In this document: positions 1 to 5,274 of the stretch, piece by piece
How positions within the stretch are numbered: the stretch's first letter is position 1
Layout: each line of letters begins with the position of its first letter
From: Alphaproteobacteria bacterium UBA3439
Lineage (GTDB): Bacteria; Pseudomonadota; Alphaproteobacteria; Puniceispirillales; Puniceispirillaceae
Direction of reading: 5' to 3'
Assembly (NCBI GenBank): GCA_002378605.1
Contig: DFSK01000111.1
Location: forward strand, 5,540-14,575
DNA: 9,036 nucleotides
Translations under genes and position numbers: made by a program
The notes under the pieces: generated by a model
Databases searched by the model: none
Seen by the model: only the letters and a program-made list of their open reading frames with translations
Told to the model about the DNA's origin: nothing

Positions 1-53
1 GCCATAACCGCAGTAACAGCCGTCACCAGAAGCGTTTTTACGATAGATTTCAT
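1..53 (-). CDS. N-terminus of a secreted protein (signal peptide only), cut by left edge
   Basis: Reading the minus strand from the ATG at 53-51 gives MKSIVKTLLVTAVTAVM and then runs off the window. This is a classic Sec signal peptide start: two early lysines (K2, K6) followed by a hydrophobic, Ala/Val/Leu-rich core. A strong ribosome binding site (GGGAGAG) lies about 4-6 bases upstream of the ATG. The gene lies 70 bp downstream of the aminotransferase on the same strand, so the two may be co-transcribed. A periplasmic substrate-binding protein of an ABC or TRAP transporter would fit both the leader and the neighbours. That is inference only, because no mature-domain residue is visible; an outer-membrane or other periplasmic protein is equally possible. 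Confidence 0.6.
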   Translation of the reverse strand, partial: MKSIVKTLLVTAVTAVM

Positions 54-123
54 GTTTCTCTCCCATTTCATCCCATTAATGTTTGGCACCAGCTATGGGG
101 ATGGCAAAACTGGCGTGAGCCTT

Positions 124-1296
124 TTAATCGCCTTTCAGCATATTCATGGCGGCGTCAACACCACCTTTTTGATGCGGAATATTGGCAAGTGACAACCCCA
201 TCTCGACACCACTTAATGTGCCAAGAAGCATAAGGTCGTTAAAGTCACCCAAATGTCCAATCCGGAAAACCTTGCCCGCAAGTTTGGCCAGACCATTACC
301 AAGAGACATATTGAAATTCTGCAACACGCCAGCGCGGAATGCGTCGGCATCATGCCCATCTGGCAACAAAACTGCGGTCAATGCGCTCGAATAATCCTTT
401 GGCTCCTGACACAGAACCTCAAGGCCCCATGCCTGCACCGCTTTGCGCGTTGCGGCGGCATGCCGGTCATGCCGTTTAAACACATTATCCAGCCCTTCTT
501 CATGCAGCATATCGATCGCTTCGGCCAAGCCGTAAAGAAGATTGGTTGCCGGGGTGAACGGAAATGCGCCATCCTTATTTGCCGCAATCTGTTCTTCCCA
601 ATCCCAATAGCTGCGGCGCATACCGCCTTTGCTGGCAACGGCCAGTGCCTTTTCCGACACCGCATTAAACGAAAGTCCAGGTGGCAGCATCAGGCCTTTT
701 TGCGATCCAGCGACCGTTACATCAACGCCCCATTCATCATGCCGAAAATCAATCGAGCCAAGCGACGAGATTGTGTCAGCAAGCAAAAGCGCATCATGAC
801 CGGCATTATTCATCGCCGTGCGAACTTCATTGACGCGTGATGTTGATCCGGTCGAGGTTTCGTTATGAACGATACAAACCGCCTTGATCTTGTTTTCCGT
901 ATCAGCGCGAAGCCGATCTTCAACCTGTTGTGGGTCAACGCCGCGGCGCCAGTCAGTTGCCAGAAATTCGGTCTCAAGACCCAAGCGGGATGCCATTTTA
1001 TGCCAAAGCGAGGCGAAATGCCCCGTTTCAACCATCAGCACCAGATCACCTTCCTGCAAGGTATTGACCAAGGCTGATTCCCATGCGCCCGTGCCAGATG
1101 CAGGATAGATCACCGCATGACTGTCAGTCTTGAAAATCGTTTTCATACCAGCCAGACATTTTGCCCCAATTTCGGCAAATTGCGGGCCGCGATGGTCAAT
1201 GGTCGGATAGTCCATCGCGCGAAGCACCCTATCAGGCACATTTGTAGGGCCGGGAATTTGAAGGAAATGACGGCCAGCGGCATAGGGTGTAGGCAT
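124..1296 (-). CDS. sgaA: Serine/alanine/aspartate-glyoxylate aminotransferase family protein (PLP, class V)
   Basis: This 390-residue fold-type I, class V aminotransferase would transfer an amino group from serine (or Ala/Asp) to glyoxylate, giving glycine and a 2-oxo acid such as hydroxypyruvate, in the cytoplasm. Family marks in order are PGPTNVPDRVLRAM (about 15-28), the phosphate-binding SGTGAWE (67-73), HNETSTG (144-150), Asp174 in LLADTISSLGS (partner of the pyridine nitrogen), the PLP lysine K200 in GSQKGLMLPPG, FPFTPATNLLYGL (245-257) and the substrate-carboxylate Arg345 in GKVFRIGHLGD. Length is normal for SgaA. The start is supported by GGAGA 8 bases upstream of the ATG. It is transcribed divergently from the oxidase and precedes a secreted-protein gene. 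By recalled sequence it resembles SgaA of serine-cycle methylotrophs more than BhcA (aspartate-glyoxylate aminotransferase), but both are close relatives. The family is clear; the amino donor is not. Confidence 0.9.
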   Translation of the reverse strand: MPTPYAAGRHFLQIPGPTNVPDRVLRAMDYPTIDHRGPQFAEIGAKCLAGMKTIFKTDSHAVIYPASGTGAWESALVNTLQEGDLVLMVETGHFASLWHKMASRLGLETEFLATDWRRGVDPQQVEDRLRADTENKIKAVCIVHNETSTGSTSRVNEVRTAMNNAGHDALLLADTISSLGSIDFRHDEWGVDVTVAGSQKGLMLPPGLSFNAVSEKALAVASKGGMRRSYWDWEEQIAANKDGAFPFTPATNLLYGLAEAIDMLHEEGLDNVFKRHDRHAAATRKAVQAWGLEVLCQEPKDYSSALTAVLLPDGHDADAFRAGVLQNFNMSLGNGLAKLAGKVFRIGHLGDFNDLMLLGTLSGVEMGLSLANIPHQKGGVDAAMNMLKGD

Positions 1297-1334
1297 TGAA
1301 TAGGTCTCCGATCAGATGCGCGGTATCGTTTTTA

Positions 1335-1361
1335 ATTGATGATGTCTCTTTAACCATCAAT
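1335..1361. repeat. Inverted repeat ATTGATG-N13-CATCAAT upstream of the aminotransferase
   Basis: The arms ATTGATG (1335-1341) and CATCAAT (1355-1361) are perfect 7-base inverted repeats. Their centres are 20 bp apart. The element lies 39 bp upstream of the aminotransferase start codon, so it could be a second operator or a hairpin in that gene's leader. No run of T follows it on either strand, so it does not look like an intrinsic terminator. It may also be chance in AT-rich DNA. Confidence 0.3.
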
Positions 1362-1383
1362 AAGGTTGAATATCAAATACAGT

Positions 1384-1414
1384 TTGTATAACAATACATC
1401 CAAATTGTATACTA
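1384..1414. promoter_or_regulatory. Candidate tandem GntR/FCD operators (two TTGTATA elements, 21 bp apart)
   Basis: Element one (1384-1394) reads TTGTATAACAA, a perfect TTGT/ACAA inverted repeat around three bases. Element two (1405-1414) reads TTGTATACTA and contains the fully palindromic core GTATAC (1407-1412). The two starts are 21 bp apart, about two helical turns, so proteins bound at both would face the same side of the DNA. FadR/FCD-class GntR regulators commonly bind short palindromes with GT...AC cores, and such a regulator is encoded two genes away at 4442-5104. The link to that regulator is inference. Confidence 0.5.
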
Positions 1415-1430
1415 AAAACTGGAGTAAAAT

Positions 1431-4418
1431 ATGGCTGACGGCGGTGGCTACACCGGATTCGAACGTCTAAGACGATCAATTTCTGGTGACTTGTTTGATG
1501 ATGGATTTACGCGCGGTCGTTATGCAACCGATGCGTCGATTTATCAGATGATGCCACATGGTGTTGTTGTTCCAAAAACAATTGCCGATGTCGAAGCAAC
1601 CATTGCCTTTTGCCGTGAACAGGGCATGGCGCTTTTACCGCGTGGCGGTGGCACCTCGCAATGCGGCCAGACAGTCAATCATGCACTGGTTCTTGATAAT
1701 ACAAAATATCTCAATTCGATTTTGGAACTGGATGTTGAAAACCGGCGCTGTATTGTTGAGCCGGGCATTGTTCTTGACGAGCTAAACCGCCAGTTAAAGC
1801 CGCACGGGCTTTGGTTTCCGGTCGATGTTTCAACCTCAAGTCGGGCAACCATTGGCGGCATGACCGCGAATAATAGCTGTGGTGGCCGATCCATCCGTTA
1901 TGGCATCATGCGGGATAATGTTTTGGCAATTGACGCCATTCTTGCCGATGGCACCCATGCGTCTTTTGGCGCCTATGATCCAGCTGCCGCACGGCCAGCC
2001 GGACGGCTTGGCAAAATCCTGCCTGACCTTTTGGCGCTTGGTGAGACGCATGGCGATGAAATTCTATCCAGCTTTCCAAAGGTGCTTCGCCGTGTTGGCG
2101 GCTATAATATTGATTCGCTCATTCCTGACGCAATGGCACTTCGCCCCGATGGCAAGGCCGGTGACGGCATAAATCTTGCGCATCTCCTGGTTGGGTCAGA
2201 AGGCACGCTTGCCTATTCAACCGCGATCACCTTGAAACTTTCGCCATTACCCGCTCGCAAGGTGATGGGCCTATGCCATTTTCCAACTTTCTACAAAGCC
2301 ATGGATGCCGCCCAGCATCTTGTGACGCTTGATCCGGTTGCGGTGGAATTGATCGACAGCACCATGCTTGATCTGGCGCGATCGATTTCCATTTTCCGGC
2401 CCACTGTCGAGACCTATATCAAAGGCGAACCAGCCGCCATTTTGGTTGTTGAATTTGCCGAGGAAGACCCAGCCGAAAACACCCGCCGCCTTACCGCGCT
2501 GGAAACCATGATGGGCGATCTTGGCTTTGGCTGGGAGAAGCCAGCTGCCTTTACCGGCGGCACTGTTATTCTGACCAAAGATGAAGATCAGGCCCGCATC
2601 AGCGAAATGCGCAAATCCGGCCTGAATATCATGATGTCGATGAAAACCGCGGCCAAGCCTGTGTCTTTTGTCGAAGATTGCGCTGTCGCGCTTCCTGATC
2701 TTGCCGAATATACTGACAAGCTGACCCGTATCTTTACCAAATATAACACAACCGGCACATGGTATGCGCATGCATCGGTTGGCTGTCTTCATGTTCGCCC
2801 TGTATTGGATATGAAAAATGCCGATGATGTTGCCGCCATGCGAGGCATTGCCGAAGATGCCTTCAAACTGGTCAAGGAATATGGCGGCTCGCATTCTGGC
2901 GAACATGGGGATGGAATCGCCCGTTCCGAATTTAACGAGGTGATGTTTGGCAGCAAAATGGCTGCATTATTCCGGCAGGTAAAACAGATGTTTGATCCGC
3001 AGGATATTTTTAATCCGGGCAAAATCACCAATGCACCAAAGATGGATGATCGCTCGCTTTTCCGCTTTTCACCCGGATATAAAATTGACGATTTTCCAAC
3101 CCGATTGAATTGGGATGCATGGCCCGGCAAGGCTGGTGGCCTGCAAGGCGCGGTTGAAATGTGCAATAATAACGGGGCATGCCGCAAATTGGATGGCGGG
3201 GTCATGTGCCCGTCTTTCCGCGCAACACGCGATGAACGCGATTCAACAAGAGGGCGTGCGAATAGTCTTCGGCTCGCCCTGTCCGGCCAGCTTGGCCCAG
3301 CGGCATTGGCCAGCGACGATATGGCAGACACGATGAAGCTTTGTGTATCTTGCAAAGCCTGTAAACGCGAATGCCCGACTGGCGTCGATATGGCACGGAT
3401 GAAGGTTGAGGTGACCGCGCTTCGCACCGAAGCAAAAGGCCTGTCGCTTCATGACCGGCTTGTTGCTCATCTTCCCGATTATGCCCCTTATGCGGCGGCG
3501 ATTGCGCCTTTGATAAGATTGCGTGATATCGTCCCGGGGCTGGCCTGGCTGAGCGAAAAACTCACCGGCTTTAGCGCACGCCGTCCTTTACCACGCTGGC
3601 AAAGGCGCTGGTTCCGCAATCATGAATTGCCAAACAACCCTGTCAGTAAATCAGCATCTGCGACAACCAAACCGCCGGTTTTACTTTTTATCGATAGCTT
3701 TAATCGCTATTTCGAGCCGGAAAATATCCGTGCTGCGGTTCGGGTTTTGCAGGCGGGTGGATATGACGTATTTACTCCCGCACCAAATGACTCGAAACAG
3801 CCGCTTTGTTGTGGCCGTACCTTTTTATCCACCGGCATGATTGACCGCGCCCGCCTTGAAGCAAACCGGCTGGTCACCGCAATGGCACCTTTTGCCAAGC
3901 TTGATATTCCCATCGTCGGATTGGAACCATCATGCACCTTGGCGCTTCGGGATGAAATTCCGGCCTTGCTGAACAGCCAAGATGCCTTTGCCGTTGCCAA
4001 TGCAACATTAACCTTTGAAGAATTGTTGGCACGCGATAAACCAAAACTGCCCTTGAAAAGCGGGAATGCCAAAGCCCTTCTTCATGGCCATTGCCACCAA
4101 AAAGCGTTTGATGCCGTGCGCCCGATCGAAGAGGTGCTGTCATGGATTGATGGCATGGCCGTTGAAAAAATTGAAACCAGCTGTTGCGGTATGGCAGGGG
4201 CTTTCGGCTATGGCGTGGACACATTTGATGTGTCGATGAAAATGGCAAATGCCAACCTTCTTCCCAAAATCCGACAAGCCCCATCCGATACGGTCATTAT
4301 TGCCGATGGCACATCATGCCGCTGTCAAATCAAAGATGGCACCGCGCGCGAAGCAAAACATGTCGCGATTATCCTAGACGAATGGATGAAAGCGACTGAT
4401 AATGATCAAAAGGCGTAA
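1431..4418 (+). CDS. Fused FAD-linked 2-hydroxy-acid dehydrogenase / Fe-S / CCG-domain protein (YdiJ type)
   Basis: This 995-residue enzyme is expected to oxidise a D-2-hydroxy acid (D-lactate, D-2-hydroxyglutarate, glycolate or a relative) to the 2-oxo acid and pass electrons through Fe-S centres to the respiratory chain. The N-terminal half is a PCMH/FAD_binding_4 domain (about 45-270: PRGGGTSQCGQ at 70-80, NNSCGGRSIRYG at 147-158, VGSEGTL at 254-260) plus an FAD-oxidase C-terminal domain (about 275-535: HVRP at 454-457, GEHGDG at 490-495). An Fe-S module follows, with C578, C584 and C593 and then the ferredoxin-like C638-C641-C644-C648P. The C-terminus carries two CCG-type units: CCG at 793-795 with C834, then HCHQK (887-891), CCG at 918-920 and C963/C965. 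It thus combines GlcD-like and GlpC/GlcF-like parts in one chain, like E. coli YdiJ (about 1018 residues). I see no signal peptide or clear membrane helix. GGAG (1421-1424) lies 6 bases before the ATG. Substrate unknown. Confidence 0.9.
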   Translation: MADGGGYTGFERLRRSISGDLFDDGFTRGRYATDASIYQMMPHGVVVPKTIADVEATIAFCREQGMALLPRGGGTSQCGQTVNHALVLDNTKYLNSILELDVENRRCIVEPGIVLDELNRQLKPHGLWFPVDVSTSSRATIGGMTANNSCGGRSIRYGIMRDNVLAIDAILADGTHASFGAYDPAAARPAGRLGKILPDLLALGETHGDEILSSFPKVLRRVGGYNIDSLIPDAMALRPDGKAGDGINLAHLLVGSEGTLAYSTAITLKLSPLPARKVMGLCHFPTFYKAMDAAQHLVTLDPVAVELIDSTMLDLARSISIFRPTVETYIKGEPAAILVVEFAEEDPAENTRRLTALETMMGDLGFGWEKPAAFTGGTVILTKDEDQARISEMRKSGLNIMMSMKTAAKPVSFVEDCAVALPDLAEYTDKLTRIFTKYNTTGTWYAHASVGCLHVRPVLDMKNADDVAAMRGIAEDAFKLVKEYGGSHSGEHGDGIARSEFNEVMFGSKMAALFRQVKQMFDPQDIFNPGKITNAPKMDDRSLFRFSPGYKIDDFPTRLNWDAWPGKAGGLQGAVEMCNNNGACRKLDGGVMCPSFRATRDERDSTRGRANSLRLALSGQLGPAALASDDMADTMKLCVSCKACKRECPTGVDMARMKVEVTALRTEAKGLSLHDRLVAHLPDYAPYAAAIAPLIRLRDIVPGLAWLSEKLTGFSARRPLPRWQRRWFRNHELPNNPVSKSASATTKPPVLLFIDSFNRYFEPENIRAAVRVLQAGGYDVFTPAPNDSKQPLCCGRTFLSTGMIDRARLEANRLVTAMAPFAKLDIPIVGLEPSCTLALRDEIPALLNSQDAFAVANATLTFEELLARDKPKLPLKSGNAKALLHGHCHQKAFDAVRPIEEVLSWIDGMAVEKIETSCCGMAGAFGYGVDTFDVSMKMANANLLPKIRQAPSDTVIIADGTSCRCQIKDGTAREAKHVAIILDEWMKATDNDQKA

Positions 4419-4441
4419 CCAAGATTCAGGATTCGGAATAG

Positions 4442-5104
4442 ATGGACAGATTACCATCGGCGAAAATCAGAGACTCGCTTGAACAGCGTATTGTCGAAGG
4501 CGAGCTTGGCAATGGCAAACGCCTTGATGAAACTGAATTATCCAGCTTTTATGGCGTATCGCGAACACCGGTTCGTGAAGCCTTACAGCGACTAGCAGAA
4601 TCAGGCCTTGCCGAACATCTGCCGCGCCGCGGCACCTTTGTGCGCTCGCCAAGCCTTAGTCAACTTGTCGAAATGTTTGAAGTGATGGCCGAACTCGAAT
4701 GTATGGCCATCCGGCTTGCCGCACGCCGTGCCACCGCCGATGATATTGATGCGCTGGAAAAAGACAATGAAACCTGTCGCGCGGCGGTTGCTGCCAATGA
4801 CACTAAAAAATATTACGAAGTCAATGCCCGCCTTCATGGCCGCATTTATCAAATGTCTGGAAATGGCTTTCTGGCAAGCGAAGCCCGTCGCCTTCATGAC
4901 CGGTTGCGTCCGTTTCGTCGTCTGCAATTGCGGGTACGCGGCCGGATGGAAGAATCAATGGCCGAACATGATATCATTCTGGCGGCACTTCGTGATGGCG
5001 ATGCCGACCGCGCCATGGAAACCATGAAAAAACATATCACGATTGTTGGCGTCAGGTTTAACGACCTCGTTTCAAGTTTCAACACCATCATGGGTGATGA
5101 GTAA
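4442..5104 (+). CDS. GntR family transcriptional regulator, FadR/FCD subfamily
   Basis: This 220-residue regulator has an N-terminal winged helix (about 5-70), with the family signature DETELSSFYGVSRTPVREAL (29-48) in the recognition region and the wing RRGTFV (62-67). An all-helical FCD effector domain follows (about 75-215). FCD proteins usually bind a metal with Asp-x3-His and two more His, and sense a small carboxylate. Here the matching residues are N128-x3-H132, H176 and H198, so Asn replaces the Asp. The gene starts 23 bp after the oxidase stop on the same strand, so they are probably one transcript. The ribosome binding site is weak (GGA 4 bases before ATG), which suits a low-level regulator. 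It most likely controls the divergent promoter at 1297-1430, and perhaps the ThDP gene downstream; its ligand is probably a substrate or product of this locus (inference). Confidence 0.92.
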   Translation: MDRLPSAKIRDSLEQRIVEGELGNGKRLDETELSSFYGVSRTPVREALQRLAESGLAEHLPRRGTFVRSPSLSQLVEMFEVMAELECMAIRLAARRATADDIDALEKDNETCRAAVAANDTKKYYEVNARLHGRIYQMSGNGFLASEARRLHDRLRPFRRLQLRVRGRMEESMAEHDIILAALRDGDADRAMETMKKHITIVGVRFNDLVSSFNTIMGDE

Positions 5105-5118
5105 TAATATACTCAAAA
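5099..5118. promoter_or_regulatory. Dyad overlapping the gntR stop; shares TATACTnAAAA with the oxidase promoter
   Basis: GAGTA (5099-5103) and TACTC (5110-5114) form a 5-base inverted repeat across the regulator's TAA stop. The right half runs on as TATACTCAAAA (5108-5118), which matches TATACTAAAAA at 1408-1418 in 10 of 11 positions. This makes it a candidate additional binding site for the GntR regulator, placed upstream of the ThDP gene. The similarity is short and AT-rich, so confidence is low. Confidence 0.25.
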
Positions 5119-5176
5119 TAAACCGCGCCATAATCCTGCGCATCAAAGTCTCACAATCGACCTGAACGCGGCCATT

Positions 5177-5217
5177 TTTGTTGGAAGCTGCCAAGGCTTG
5201 TGCCATGATTCAACAAA
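5177..5217. repeat. Inverted repeat TTTGTTG / CAACAAA upstream of the ThDP gene
   Basis: Perfect 7-base arms at 5177-5183 and 5211-5217 are separated by 27 bases; beyond one mismatch the pairing continues inward as AA/TT. It ends 57 bases before the TTG start of the ThDP gene. It might be an operator pair or a leader hairpin, but the loop is long and no other feature backs it. Confidence 0.2.
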
Positions 5218-5260
5218 GATAATTCAGCACGCAATGATCGCCGTAACGACGATGACCAAC

Positions 5261-5266
5261 AGGGAG
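5261..5266 (+). promoter_or_regulatory. Ribosome binding site that fixes a TTG start
   Basis: AGGGAG lies 8 bases upstream of the TTG at 5275. The nearby ATGs at 5234 and 5252 are out of frame, and the next in-frame Met is residue 40, well inside the ThDP pyrimidine-binding domain. This supports TTG as the real start. Confidence 0.75.
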
Positions 5267-5274
5267 CTAAGCAC

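Larger units (their letters stand above)
1297..1430. promoter_or_regulatory. Divergent promoter region between aminotransferase and oxidase genes
   Basis: This 134-bp gap is AT-rich compared with the coding sequence and must carry the promoters of both divergent genes. For the plus strand, TTGAAT (1366-1371) and TATAAC (1387-1392) are a possible -35/-10 pair with a short 15-bp spacer; TATAAC would sit inside the proposed operator. On the minus strand I see no clear pair. TTGATA (minus strand, about 1377-1372) resembles a -35 box but has only a poor -10 at the right distance. The exact promoters are guesses; the regulatory nature of the gap is well supported by its layout. Confidence 0.55.
5105..5274. 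other. 170-bp intergenic stretch upstream of the ThDP enzyme gene
   Basis: No convincing gene lies here. It contains a dyad at the end of the regulator gene, a distant inverted repeat (TTTGTTG at 5177-5183, CAACAAA at 5211-5217) and a possible -10 box GATAAT (5218-5223), whose best -35 at 17 bp (GGCTTG, 5195-5200) is poor. The length suggests that the ThDP gene has its own promoter, although read-through from the oxidase-regulator unit is possible because I see no hairpin followed by a T run. Confidence 0.4.

Noticed and set aside
54..123. Possible terminator between the aminotransferase and the secreted-protein gene
   Set aside because: Only a 5-base stem (GCCAG/CTGGT-like) with a long loop and no T run could be found.
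253..840. 195-codon plus-strand open frame inside the aminotransferase
   Set aside because: It lies wholly antisense to a gene with a full set of family motifs, and its own translation shows no recognisable domain and an unlikely Arg/Cys/His-rich composition.
2271..3427. Two minus-strand open frames of about 210 codons inside the dehydrogenase gene
   Set aside because: They are shadows of a conserved 995-residue protein on the other strand; no ribosome binding site or domain supports them.
1431..4418. Frequent GCCGATGGC-like words as a dispersed repeat
   Set aside because: They fall in frame in coding sequence and reflect common Ala-Asp-Gly codons, not a repeat family.
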